A stretch of 64,000 nt of DNA from Melghirimyces thermohalophilus (GTDB taxonomy: Bacteria; Bacillota; Bacilli; Thermoactinomycetales; DSM-45169), in the NCBI RefSeq assembly GCF_900102685.1, contig NZ_FMZA01000003.1, positions 156,364-220,363 of the forward strand. Reading direction: 5' to 3'. The notes beneath the pieces were generated by a model. That model was given only the letters and a program-made list of their open reading frames with translations. It was not told the origin of the DNA and did not search any database. The first letter of the stretch is position 1, and each line of letters begins with the position of its first letter. The position numbers were made by a program, and so were the translations under genes. Shown here in pieces: positions 25,175 to 33,746 of this stretch.

Positions 25175-25573
25175 GCGAAAAGTGAGGGGCGGCACTTACC
25201 CGAAGCCGGCCACTGCACCCAAAGGGCATAAGTCTCTCCAGCCGCTTCGTTCCTGGTCTCGCTATGTTTATCCTGCCAATCATCCTGCTGCGAGCAAGGG
25301 CAAAGCCGGGAAGGGAGTCAATTTGAGGAAGAATGTTTCTCCCAAACGCCCTGGCCTGCTAAATCTTCGCCGGGTTGGGCAGCATTCTCTCCTTTGGGCG
25401 CCAGTCCATTAATTTCGTGGTGCCCTTGAGTGCATCCACTCCTTCGGGTGTCAGGCTGTCTGTTGGAGGTGCCTAGTAGGTGCAAAGTCGTTTTTCGGGT
25501 AACACCTCCCCTCGCACAAGGTCTCCATCGATTAAATGCTTTTGAAACCTCACAAAACATCGGAGGGAACAAA
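25175..25573. other. Interval between tdh and kbl, no supported gene
   Basis: About 400 bases. In B. subtilis tdh and kbl are adjacent. A minus-strand frame reads LTPEGVDALKGTTKLMDWRP around 25400-25455, meets one stop at 25359-25361 and then stays open for many codons. This looks like an eroded or frameshifted gene, but no family was recognised. A GGAGGTG...CACCTCC inverted repeat (25465-25512 region) lies near the kbl start. Other frames on both strands are uninformative. Confidence 0.4.
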
Positions 25574-26749
25574 ATGACAGGTTTTGAGTATCTGGAAGAG
25601 GAAATCCGTCAATGGAAGCAGGAAAGAACCTTTCGCTCTCTGACGGAATTGGAGTCGGACCAGGCATCCCGGGTAAAGATTCAGGGACGTGAAGTGATTC
25701 AGCTTTCATCCAATAATTATTTAGGATTGACGACACATCCTCGCTTACAAGAGGCAGCCTTGCAAGCGGTGAAGGATTATGGGGCCGGAACCGGTTCCGT
25801 CCGCACGATTGCCGGCACCTTTTCCATGCATGAGGCGTTAGAGCGTAAGCTGGCGGATTTTAAACACACAGAAGCGGCGTTGGTGTTTCAGTCTGGCTTT
25901 ACCGCCAACGTCGGCGTGCTATCCTCTATTTTGTCTGAGAAGGACGTGGTAATCAGCGATGCCCTGAATCACGCCAGTATCATCGATGGTATCCGACTGA
26001 CTAAGGCTGGCCGCCGTATCTACAAACACGCGGACATGGACGACTTGGAGAAGGCGCTTCAGGAGACACAAGGGGCTCGCACTCGTCTGGTGGTGACTGA
26101 CGGTGTTTTCAGTATGGATGGGGATGTGGCCCCGCTGCCGGAGATCGTGGAGCTGTGTGAGAAATATGACGCCTTGGTGATGGTGGATGATGCTCACGCC
26201 AGCGGTGTCATGGGGACAAATGGCCGGGGGACAGTCGACCATTTCAACCTGCACGGACGGGTCCACATCCAGGTGGGGACGCTGTCCAAAGCGATCGGTG
26301 TTTTGGGCGGCTATGTGGCCGGCCCGTCAGCGCTTCGGGATTACCTGATCCATCGCGCCCGTCCCTTCCTGTTTAGTACCTCCCACCCTCCCGCTGTCAC
26401 CGCCGCCTGCTCTGCGGCGATCGATGTGCTGCTGGATGAGCCGGAATGGGTGGATCGTTTATGGGCCAACACTCGCCTGTTTAAAAAAGGTTTGCAACAA
26501 TTAGGATTTGATACCGGAAAAAGTGAAACTCCCATCACTCCCGTGATGGTTGGAAACGATGCACTTACCCATAAATTCTCCGATACCTTGCTGGAGGAGG
26601 GGGTATACGCCCAGGGGATCGTCTATCCCACCGTGCCCAAGGGGGAAGCCCGGGTCCGCACCATCGTGACCGCCGGCCACTCCCGTCAGGAGCTGGAGAA
26701 GGCTTTGGAAGCCTTCGGTCGGGCCGGTCAAAAGTTGGGGTTGATCTAA
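25574..26749 (+). CDS. kbl: Glycine C-acetyltransferase (2-amino-3-ketobutyrate CoA ligase)
   Basis: A 391-residue PLP enzyme of the alpha-oxoamine synthase family. It cleaves 2-amino-3-ketobutyrate with CoA to glycine and acetyl-CoA. Motifs: SNNYLGL, GTGSVRTIAGT, DDAHASGVMG, and the PLP lysine in TLSKAIG (about residue 239). ATG 25574 with CGGAGGG and the expected MTGFEYLEEEI N-terminus; a much longer in-frame extension reaching 25430 is not supported. BioF is a close relative, but position after tdh and full-length similarity to Kbl favour this call. Confidence 0.95.
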   Translation: MTGFEYLEEEIRQWKQERTFRSLTELESDQASRVKIQGREVIQLSSNNYLGLTTHPRLQEAALQAVKDYGAGTGSVRTIAGTFSMHEALERKLADFKHTEAALVFQSGFTANVGVLSSILSEKDVVISDALNHASIIDGIRLTKAGRRIYKHADMDDLEKALQETQGARTRLVVTDGVFSMDGDVAPLPEIVELCEKYDALVMVDDAHASGVMGTNGRGTVDHFNLHGRVHIQVGTLSKAIGVLGGYVAGPSALRDYLIHRARPFLFSTSHPPAVTAACSAAIDVLLDEPEWVDRLWANTRLFKKGLQQLGFDTGKSETPITPVMVGNDALTHKFSDTLLEEGVYAQGIVYPTVPKGEARVRTIVTAGHSRQELEKALEAFGRAGQKLGLI

Positions 26750-26756
26750 TTTCAAG

Positions 26757-26788
26757 AAAACAGCCGGCCTGTAACCGGCTGTTTTTTG
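26757..26788 (+). terminator. Terminator after kbl
   Basis: AAAACAGCCGG / CCGGCTGTTTT stem with a short loop and T-run. Confidence 0.93.
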
Positions 26789-26806
26789 TTTGCCCTCTTT
26801 CTTACA

Positions 26807-26835
26807 TTGATGAACATCTGGTTTTCCGATATAAT
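26807..26835 (+). promoter_or_regulatory. Sigma-A promoter of miaB
   Basis: TTGATG (26807-26812), a 17-nt spacer and TATAAT (26830-26835), about 50 nt before miaB. Confidence 0.8.
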
Positions 26836-26885
26836 TTATAAGATGCAAGAGATCACTCATGCCGGTAGAAAGGTGTTGAGTATAG

Positions 26886-28358
26886 ATGAACGAAGAAATG
26901 CGCGCATTTTTTACACCGCCTGACCTGAAGGCGGCAAAGCAACGCCGGAGACGGGAAGTCTCCGTGCTGGAATTTGACCAGATCCCCGAAGAGATGCGGG
27001 CGATCGGGCAAGGCAAGAAGTATATGATTAAAACTTATGGTTGCCAGATGAATGTACACGATTCGGAAACCATCGCTGGGATTTTGGAACAGATGGGATA
27101 TGAGCCGACAGAATCGGAAGAATCGGCAGCCGTTATCCTGATTAACACCTGTGCCATCCGCGAAAACGCCGAGGATAAAGTGTTCGGTGAGATCGGCCGT
27201 TTGAAAACCTTGAAGACGGAAAAGCCGGAGTTGGTGTTGGGCATGTGCGGTTGCATGTCCCAGGAAGAGTCTGTTGTCAACCGCATTTTGCAAAAACATC
27301 AGCATGTGGATCTCATCTTCGGCACCCACAATATCCATCGCTTGCCTCATCTATTAAAAGAAGCGCTCATGTCGAAGGAAATGGTGGTGGAGGTCTGGTC
27401 CAAGGAAGGGGACATTGTGGAAAATCTGCCTAAGTCCCGTCAAGATGGACTGAAGGCGTGGGTCAACATCATGTATGGCTGTGATAAGTTTTGCACCTAC
27501 TGCATCGTGCCCTTTACTCGCGGCAAGGAGCGGAGTCGCCGTCCGGAGGATGTATTGGCAGAGGTGCGGGAGTTGGCCCGGAAAGGGTATCAAGAGGTCA
27601 CTCTCCTCGGACAAAATGTCAATGCCTACGGAAAAGATTTCACGGATCGGGATTACCGGTTTGGGGATCTGATGGATGATATGCATAAAGTGGGCATTCC
27701 CCGAGTGAGATTCACCACCAGCCATCCGCGGGATTTCGACGATCATCTGATCGAGGTGTTGGCGAAACGGGGTAACCTGGTGGAACACATCCATCTCCCG
27801 GCTCAATCGGGCAACAATGCCATCCTGAAGATCATGGGAAGGAAATACACCCGCGAGCGTTTTCTGGAGCTGGTCAGCAAGATTAAAAAGGCGATCCCTG
27901 ATGTGGTCTTAACCACCGATATCATCGTCGGCTACCCCGGAGAGACGGAAGAGCAGTTTGAGGATACACTCTCTCTGATGAAGGAAGTGGAGTTCGATTC
28001 GGCCTTCACCTTTATCTATTCCCCCCGGGAAGGAACGCCGGCGGCCAAGATGAAAGACGATGTTCCCCAAGAAGTGAAAAAAGAGCGCCTCCACCGCCTA
28101 AATCGGCTGCAGGAAGAGATCAGTCGTAGGAAGAATGAAGCGCTCCGCGATCAAGTGGTGGAAGTCTTGGTGGAAGGGGAGAGCAAAAAAGATCCCGATG
28201 TGTTGTCGGGACGCACTCGGACCAATAAATTGGTCAATTTCCGCGGACCAAAGCACTTGATCGGCGGGTTCGCCCACGTCCGGATCACCGAACCCCGCAC
28301 TTGGACGTTGCGCGGGGAATGGGTTGGAGAAGCCTCTGTGGAAAAGGTGGGGAGCTGA
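26886..28358 (+). CDS. miaB: tRNA-2-methylthio-N6-dimethylallyladenosine synthase
   Basis: A 490-residue radical-SAM methylthiotransferase that adds the 2-methylthio group to i6A37 of tRNAs reading UNN codons. UPF0004 domain with cluster cysteines ([25 protein letters not shown]), radical SAM domain with [17 protein letters not shown] (C-x3-C-x2-C near residue 200), and a C-terminal TRAM domain. It acts on the product of MiaA, also in this window. Start ATG with AAAGGTG. The N-terminal 60 residues before the first cluster motif are a Bacillales-type extension. ricA follows 3 nt later. Confidence 0.97.
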   Translation: MNEEMRAFFTPPDLKAAKQRRRREVSVLEFDQIPEEMRAIGQGKKYMIKTYGCQMNVHDSETIAGILEQMGYEPTESEESAAVILINTCAIRENAEDKVFGEIGRLKTLKTEKPELVLGMCGCMSQEESVVNRILQKHQHVDLIFGTHNIHRLPHLLKEALMSKEMVVEVWSKEGDIVENLPKSRQDGLKAWVNIMYGCDKFCTYCIVPFTRGKERSRRPEDVLAEVRELARKGYQEVTLLGQNVNAYGKDFTDRDYRFGDLMDDMHKVGIPRVRFTTSHPRDFDDHLIEVLAKRGNLVEHIHLPAQSGNNAILKIMGRKYTRERFLELVSKIKKAIPDVVLTTDIIVGYPGETEEQFEDTLSLMKEVEFDSAFTFIYSPREGTPAAKMKDDVPQEVKKERLHRLNRLQEEISRRKNEALRDQVVEVLVEGESKKDPDVLSGRTRTNKLVNFRGPKHLIGGFAHVRITEPRTWTLRGEWVGEASVEKVGS

Positions 28359-28361
28359 TTG

Positions 28362-28781
28362 ATGGAGACGGTATTACAAGATCACCCCATCTTGAATCAC
28401 GCCTCGCAGTTGGGGAAACGGCTCTTGGAAACAGAGGAGATCCAACGGTTTCGCTTGGCTGAAAAACAGGTCCAAAACAGCCATCGCGTCAACAGCCTGA
28501 TCGAAGAGATCAAGCGAAAACAAAAGGAACTGGTTCACGCGAAGCATTACCAGAAACCGGAGTATATTCGTCAGTTGGAAAGGGAATTGGACCGTCTTCA
28601 TGAAGAGCTGGACAATCTCCCTATCGTTCGCGAATATCAACAGTCCCAGGTGGAAGTTAACGATATATTACAGATTCTGACCGATGTGTTGGCTCAGGCG
28701 GTGTCGGAGAAACTGGATGTAGACGTCAGCGGAGATGTCGGCGGCGGTTGCGGCAGCGGCGGGCCCTGCGGTTGTAGGTAA
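28362..28781 (+). CDS. ricA: RicA/YmcA regulatory protein
   Basis: A 139-residue helical protein of the YlbF/YmcA family. In B. subtilis RicA forms a complex with RicF and RicT that carries iron-sulfur clusters, helps RNase Y mature operon mRNAs, and promotes competence, biofilm and sporulation. Helices cover residues 1-120. The last 15 residues are Gly/Cys-rich (GGGCGSGGPCGCR, three Cys), consistent with cluster ligands. ATG 28362 lies directly after the miaB stop with GGTGGGGAG upstream. A terminator pair follows, then cotE. Confidence 0.92.
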   Translation: METVLQDHPILNHASQLGKRLLETEEIQRFRLAEKQVQNSHRVNSLIEEIKRKQKELVHAKHYQKPEYIRQLERELDRLHEELDNLPIVREYQQSQVEVNDILQILTDVLAQAVSEKLDVDVSGDVGGGCGSGGPCGCR

Positions 28782-28808
28782 CTCGATAGAAATCGAGTGG
28801 AGTGTCGA

Positions 28809-28839
28809 CCCCCCGAGGAATCTTCCTCGGGGGGTTTTT
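28809..28839 (+). terminator. Strong terminator after ricA
   Basis: CCCCCCGAGGAA / TTCCTCGGGGGG stem (12 bp, 2-nt gap in the loop) followed by TTTTT. Confidence 0.95.
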
Positions 28840-28897
28840 GTGCGCACATTCAGGCGAATCACCCATACACCCGCCCGAACATCTTTTCATAACTTAG

Positions 28898-28918
28898 GCT
28901 CCTATAGGGGCTTTTTTT
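28898..28918 (+). terminator. Second small hairpin before cotE
   Basis: GCTCC TATA GGGGC (one T-G pair) followed by seven T. It lies about 65 nt before cotE and may be a back-up terminator. Confidence 0.55.
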
Positions 28919-28982
28919 AGCACCCTGGACTATGGCCCTGCATACTAATGATACTGAACGACTGTTTGGAGGAGGGAGTATC

Positions 28983-29558
28983 GTGTCAAATACAGAAGGC
29001 GGAATGCAATCCCGCCAAATCATCACCAAAGCGGTCACAGGCAGGGGCCGCAAGTTCTCTCAGGCGACGCACTCCATCCATCCCCCCGATCAAATTTCCA
29101 GCATTCTCGGTGCTTGGATTATCAACCACAAATATGAGGCCAACCGGGTGGGGGATATCATTGAGGTTTCGGGAAGCTACGACATCAACATGTGGTTTTC
29201 ATTTAACCAGAACACCAAGACGGAAGTAGCCAATCACACGGTGCGCTATGTGGAGCAAGTTCCGCTAAGTTATTTCGACAGCAATGTGAGAGAGGGGACC
29301 ACAGAGGTTAGCGCCGTCGCCACTCAGCCGCCCAACTGCATCGAGGCGACCATCTCCCCCGACGGTTCCTGCCTGGTCCGAGTGGAAAGGGAGTTTTATG
29401 TGGAGATGGTCGGTGAAACCAAAGTGTGTGTCCTGGTCAGTCCCGCGGGGTGCGAGGACTGGGATGATAAGGTTTTCGATGGAGGAGATATGGAAGAGGC
29501 AGGCGATGATTTCGAAGATCTAGATCCGGACTTGGTGATTGATGATTTGAACGATTGA
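28983..29558 (+). CDS. cotE: Outer spore coat morphogenetic protein CotE
   Basis: A 191-residue CotE, the organiser of the outer spore coat. Family marks: REIITKAV-like start (RQIITKAVTGRGRKF), SILGAWIINHKYEA, YDINMWFSF, QPPNCIEATISP, and a very acidic C-terminal tail (DDFEDLDPDLVIDD) used for binding other coat proteins. GTG 28983 was chosen since GGAGGAGGG lies just upstream and the protein then has normal length; a frame extension to 28932 is not supported. An obvious SigE promoter was not identified. It is the classical neighbour of ricA/miaB and mutS. Confidence 0.94.
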   Translation: MSNTEGGMQSRQIITKAVTGRGRKFSQATHSIHPPDQISSILGAWIINHKYEANRVGDIIEVSGSYDINMWFSFNQNTKTEVANHTVRYVEQVPLSYFDSNVREGTTEVSAVATQPPNCIEATISPDGSCLVRVEREFYVEMVGETKVCVLVSPAGCEDWDDKVFDGGDMEEAGDDFEDLDPDLVIDDLND

Positions 29559-29580
29559 TTTTTAATCAAAGGGAAGGCCG

Positions 29581-29607
29581 TGGAGGCGAATGCCTCCATT
29601 TTCTTTT
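29581..29607 (+). terminator. Terminator after cotE
   Basis: TGGAGGC / GCCTCCA stem, GAAT loop, TTTTCTTTT tail. Confidence 0.85.
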
Positions 29608-29684
29608 ATGCGCTAACCCCAAGAGCTTCCTGCACATAACATATGATCAGGTCTTTCAAGCGGACATGCGAAAGGGGAAGGGAT

Positions 29685-31064
29685 ATGGAACCGATCCAAC
29701 TTCCGATCAAATCATCCGGGGACGAACAGGCGCTGCGCAGCCAGTTGGTGACAGCGAAAAAGATGCTGGTGCCTTCCATTCGCCTTCAGGGTTCACCGGA
29801 CCATTATGCCAAACCCTTACGGACGTTAAATGACGCCGATGCCGTGGAAAGAGCAAAAGAGAAAGGACACCGGGTCGCAGCCTTGAAACTGCACGGGCTT
29901 CCTGTAGCTGAGGGGAGCATCCGGTGTCTCAGGCGGTATGTTGCAGTGGTGTTTCAGACCCAGGTATGGCTCTTGTACCGATCACGGGAGCCGAAGGCGT
30001 GGCTGGCCGGTAACCGCAGTTCTGTCAAGCAGGGGTTCCGGATTATTCCTTCCAATGAGAGCAATCGGGAGATTGTTCGGGTGAAGAGGTTGTGTATCCG
30101 GGCTTTGTATGCCCTCGGACTGGACTACGGGGTGGTTAAAGTCGGCGTCCGATCCGGAAACCGGACGGTTGTCCTTGATATCTACCCGACGCCAAAGTTG
30201 AACCGAGAGATGGAAAACGCTTTTTGCCAAGCATTTACTCAGTATATGGGTAAATTGCCGCGGTTGATGACGGATCTGAACCGCGTGACTCTTGGCGCAG
30301 ATCCGGAATTTATCATGAAAAAGGAAAACGGAGAGCTGGTCATGGCCTCTAACTATTTTCCCAGATTCGGCTTGGTCGGTTGTGATGCCATCTGGTATGG
30401 ACAAAACCGTTCGGCGAGACCCTTGGTGGAGATTCGTCCAAAGCCGACCCCGGAACCGCGTCAGTTGGTCATCCGATTGTATAAGGGGTTGATCCGGGCT
30501 TCCCAGCGGGTCAAAACGAACCGGTTTCGCTGGCTTGCTGGTGCCCTGCCCCACCCCGGCTACCCTTTGGGAGGACACATTCACTTTAGCGGAGTTCCCC
30601 TCAATTTTAAACTGCTCCGTGCCTTAGACCATTATTTAGCCCTGCCGCTGGTATTGATTGAGGATCCACAAGGAGTGAAAAGGCGTCCGAAATACGGATA
30701 CTTAGGGGATTTCCGCACTCAATTTCATGGTGGGTTCGAATACCGGACACTTCCTAGCTGGTTGATCTCCCCGACAGTGACAAAGGGGGTGTTGGCAGCA
30801 GCGAAACTGATCGCCGCTCATTACCCGGTATTGAAAAGCGGGTATCTTCAGCGACATACGGTGCAGAAAGCTTATTACGAAGGGGATAAGGAAGCCTTAC
30901 GGTCTATCGTGCAGGATTTGTTGGTAGAACTGAAAGGGTTGAAAGGGTATCAACAATATCGAAACTATCTAGATCCTTTTTTTCAAATGGTGCTATCAGG
31001 TAAAAAATGGAATGAATCGAAAGATATCCGTTTGGTATGGAAGATCACCTCGAATCGTTCCTGA
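29685..31064 (+). CDS. Putative amidoligase (COOH-NH2 ligase type 2 domain), possibly spore-coat linked
   Basis: A 459-residue protein. The C-terminal half matches the phiEco32-like COOH-NH2 ligase family, a glutamine-synthetase-like fold: LGADPEFIM (about 203), GCDAIWYG then RPLVEIRPKPTPEPRQ, GGHIHFSG (about 296-303), and GGFEYRTLPSWLISP (about 350). The N-terminal part carries a segment like the end of an ATP-grasp domain (LCIRALYALGLDYGVVKVGV, then LDIYPTPKLN). Such enzymes are predicted to form amide bonds between peptides or side chains. Position between cotE and mutS suggests a role in coat peptide cross-linking, but this is inference. ATG 29685 with AAAGGGGAAGGG. Confidence 0.75.
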   Translation: MEPIQLPIKSSGDEQALRSQLVTAKKMLVPSIRLQGSPDHYAKPLRTLNDADAVERAKEKGHRVAALKLHGLPVAEGSIRCLRRYVAVVFQTQVWLLYRSREPKAWLAGNRSSVKQGFRIIPSNESNREIVRVKRLCIRALYALGLDYGVVKVGVRSGNRTVVLDIYPTPKLNREMENAFCQAFTQYMGKLPRLMTDLNRVTLGADPEFIMKKENGELVMASNYFPRFGLVGCDAIWYGQNRSARPLVEIRPKPTPEPRQLVIRLYKGLIRASQRVKTNRFRWLAGALPHPGYPLGGHIHFSGVPLNFKLLRALDHYLALPLVLIEDPQGVKRRPKYGYLGDFRTQFHGGFEYRTLPSWLISPTVTKGVLAAAKLIAAHYPVLKSGYLQRHTVQKAYYEGDKEALRSIVQDLLVELKGLKGYQQYRNYLDPFFQMVLSGKKWNESKDIRLVWKITSNRS

Positions 31065-31074
31065 GTGGAGCTGG

Positions 31075-31103
31075 TTGTTCATGGAATCGACCCATGATAA
31101 AAT
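31075..31103 (+). promoter_or_regulatory. Promoter of mutSL
   Basis: TTGTTC (31075-31080), 17-nt spacer, TAAAAT (31098-31103), about 55 nt before mutS. Confidence 0.6.
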
Positions 31104-31157
31104 GATAGTTACGCAAAGATCAGCAAGAAAAAATCTAATTTCGGAGGGTCTGTCAAA

Positions 31158-33746
31158 GTGGCCGGATATACTCCGATGATGCAGCAATACTTATCGATCA
31201 AGGCAGAATACCCCGATGCCTTTTTATTTTTTCGTTTAGGCGATTTTTACGAAATGTTTTTTGACGATGCTAGGCTGGCGGCGAAGGAGTTAGAGATCAC
31301 TCTGACTTCCCGGGATACCGGTAAAGAGCGGACCCCGATGTGCGGTGTTCCTTACCATTCAGCCGAAATGTACATCGGGCGGTTGATTGAGAAGGGTTAT
31401 CGGGTTGCCATCTGCGAACAGGTGGAGGATCCCGCTTCCGCCAAAGGGGTGGTGAAGCGGGAAGTGGTCCGGGTGATCACTCCTGGAACCGTTGTAGAGG
31501 AAAAGATGCTCACCGATCAGGAAAACAACTTTTTGGCGGCTGTAACCCGTCGACACGGGCAGTTTGCCGTGGCGGCCAGCGATCTGTCCACCGGCGAATT
31601 TTACGTGACGGCGATATCCGGTGATCCGCAGGCGGTTATCGATGAGTTGGCGGCTTACCAGCCGAAGGAAGTTGTGCTGGATACCGAGCTGGCAGAAGAT
31701 GCCTTCAAAGAGGAGTTGAAGCTTCGCCTTCGGACCCTGATCACAACGCCCGCGCTCCCTCCTCAAGGTGAGAGGGAGCGGGCGTTGACTGAGCACTTTC
31801 CAGACAGCCGGTCTGTGTTGACGACTCCCGTCCTGGAGGAAGTGGCGGGTCTCTTACTCGGTTATCTGCAAACGACGCAAAAACGCGCGTTGTCCCATAT
31901 GAACCGGATACAACGCTACGATGCCAACCGGTTTATGGTGCTGGATGCTTCAGCACGACAAACCTTGGAGCTGACCCGTTCCCTTCGCGAGGGGAAAAAG
32001 GCGGGTTCCCTGTTGGGGCTGTTGGACCAGACGGCAACCGCCATGGGAAGCCGCTTGTTGAAAAAGTGGCTGGACAAGCCCTTGCTGGATGTTCATAAAA
32101 TCGAGGAACGTCAGCAGGTTGTGCAAGCGCTGATGGAGGAGTGGATCCTGCAGGATGAGATCCGCGATAAGCTGAAAGAAGTCTACGATCTAGAACGGCT
32201 ATCGGCCCGGATCGCGTATGGGTCAGCCAACGGACGGGATCTGCTGGCACTGCAGCGTTCTCTCAAAGCGATTCCCGGGTTGAAACAGGAGCTTATCCAA
32301 ACGGGGAATCCGGCGCTGAAACAAATTGCGGAGGAGATGGATCCTCTGACGGAATTGGCTGATCGGATTGAACAGTCGATTGCGGAGGAGGCCCCCGTCA
32401 CGATCCGGGAAGGTAACTTGATCCGAGACGGATATGATGAAGAGTTGGACCGCTTGCGCATGGCAAAACGCGAAGGAAAGGACTGGATCGCCCGTCTTCA
32501 GCAGCAAGAGCGGGAGAAGACAGGGATCAAGTCTCTGAAAATAGGCTTTAACAAGGTGTTTGGTTACTATATCGAAGTGACCAAGCCCAACCTGCGTTAC
32601 CTTCCTGAAGGGCGGTACCAGCGCAAGCAAACCTTGGCCAATGCAGAGCGCTTTGTGACTCCGGAACTGAAGGAGCGGGAACGGTTGATCCTAGAAGCGG
32701 AGGAGCGTTCCGTGGAACTGGAGTACCAGCTGTTTCTCCAGATTCGAGACCGGATCGCCCAAGAGATTCCCGCTATTCAACACTTAGCTGACCAGGTGGC
32801 CCGCCTCGACGTGCTCCATTCCTTCGCTCTGGTTTCCGGCAAGTATCGCTATGTTCGCCCAGAAATAAAAGATGATGACCGGCTTCGGATTGAAGGGGGT
32901 CGTCATCCGGTGGTGGAGGCGGCAATGGGTGAAGGCGAATTTGTGGCCAATGACAGCGACATGGATGGCGAACATCGTCAGGTGTTGCTGATCACCGGCC
33001 CCAATATGGCGGGGAAGAGTACATATATGCGACAAGTGGCCTTGATCACTGTGATGGCTCAGGTCGGTTGTTTTGTTCCCGCCAAGCGTGCGGAGATCGG
33101 TATCGTCGATCGCATTTTCACCCGGATCGGAGCAGCGGATGATCTGGTCGGCGGCCGGAGTACATTTATGGTGGAAATGGATGAAACTCGCCTCGCTCTC
33201 GCCCAGGCGACGTCACGCAGTTTGATTCTTCTCGATGAAGTGGGCCGTGGGACATCCACCTACGATGGCATGGCGCTGGCCCAGGCGATTGTGGAGCATA
33301 TTCACCATCACGTGGGAGCCAAAACGTTGTTTTCCACCCACTATCATGAATTGACCCGTCTGGAAAAGGAACTGGACCGTGTGCTGAATCTTCACGCCCG
33401 CTGTGTGGAGCGGGACGGTAAAGTGGTTTTCTTGCACCGGATGGAACCCGGCGGGGCGGACCGGAGTTATGGCATTCATGTGGCCCAGTTATCAGGTATG
33501 CCCCGTGAGGTGATCCAACGGGCGCAAGGATTGTTGGAAACCTTGGAGGGGCAGGCGGAAACCGCTGGGGCTCACCAGTTGGATCTCTTCTCATTCGGGA
33601 GCGAGCAGCCAGCTGATCCAGTGGAACAAGAGGCGTTACGTGCGCTGCGAGAGTGGGATCTGATGAATCGTACCCCCCTGGAAACGGTTCAATTTTTGTT
33701 TGAATGGCAGCAAAAGCTGAAATCCGGAGGCGGTTCTCATGGGTAA
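31158..33746 (+). CDS. mutS: DNA mismatch repair protein MutS
   Basis: The 862-residue mismatch-recognition ATPase. N-terminal mismatch-binding domain with FFRLGDFYEMF (the Phe-x-Glu that stacks on the mispair). Central lever and clamp domains follow. The ABC domain has Walker A GPNMAGKST (about 613-621), the signature region STFMVEMDE, and Walker B LILLDEVGRGTS. A beta-clamp-binding-like C-terminus ends the protein. GTG start with CGGAGGG 9 nt upstream. It overlaps mutL by 8 nt, so both are translated together. Confidence 0.98.
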   Translation: MAGYTPMMQQYLSIKAEYPDAFLFFRLGDFYEMFFDDARLAAKELEITLTSRDTGKERTPMCGVPYHSAEMYIGRLIEKGYRVAICEQVEDPASAKGVVKREVVRVITPGTVVEEKMLTDQENNFLAAVTRRHGQFAVAASDLSTGEFYVTAISGDPQAVIDELAAYQPKEVVLDTELAEDAFKEELKLRLRTLITTPALPPQGERERALTEHFPDSRSVLTTPVLEEVAGLLLGYLQTTQKRALSHMNRIQRYDANRFMVLDASARQTLELTRSLREGKKAGSLLGLLDQTATAMGSRLLKKWLDKPLLDVHKIEERQQVVQALMEEWILQDEIRDKLKEVYDLERLSARIAYGSANGRDLLALQRSLKAIPGLKQELIQTGNPALKQIAEEMDPLTELADRIEQSIAEEAPVTIREGNLIRDGYDEELDRLRMAKREGKDWIARLQQQEREKTGIKSLKIGFNKVFGYYIEVTKPNLRYLPEGRYQRKQTLANAERFVTPELKERERLILEAEERSVELEYQLFLQIRDRIAQEIPAIQHLADQVARLDVLHSFALVSGKYRYVRPEIKDDDRLRIEGGRHPVVEAAMGEGEFVANDSDMDGEHRQVLLITGPNMAGKSTYMRQVALITVMAQVGCFVPAKRAEIGIVDRIFTRIGAADDLVGGRSTFMVEMDETRLALAQATSRSLILLDEVGRGTSTYDGMALAQAIVEHIHHHVGAKTLFSTHYHELTRLEKELDRVLNLHARCVERDGKVVFLHRMEPGGADRSYGIHVAQLSGMPREVIQRAQGLLETLEGQAETAGAHQLDLFSFGSEQPADPVEQEALRALREWDLMNRTPLETVQFLFEWQQKLKSGGGSHG

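Noticed and set aside
25182..25412. 76-codon plus-strand ORF between tdh and kbl
   Set aside because: Proline/lysine-rich translation without similarity or ribosome site; probably chance.
28941..28949. CATACTAAT as a SigE/SigK -10 of cotE
   Set aside because: No matching -35 at the right distance and spacing differs from both consensus forms; not strong enough to list.
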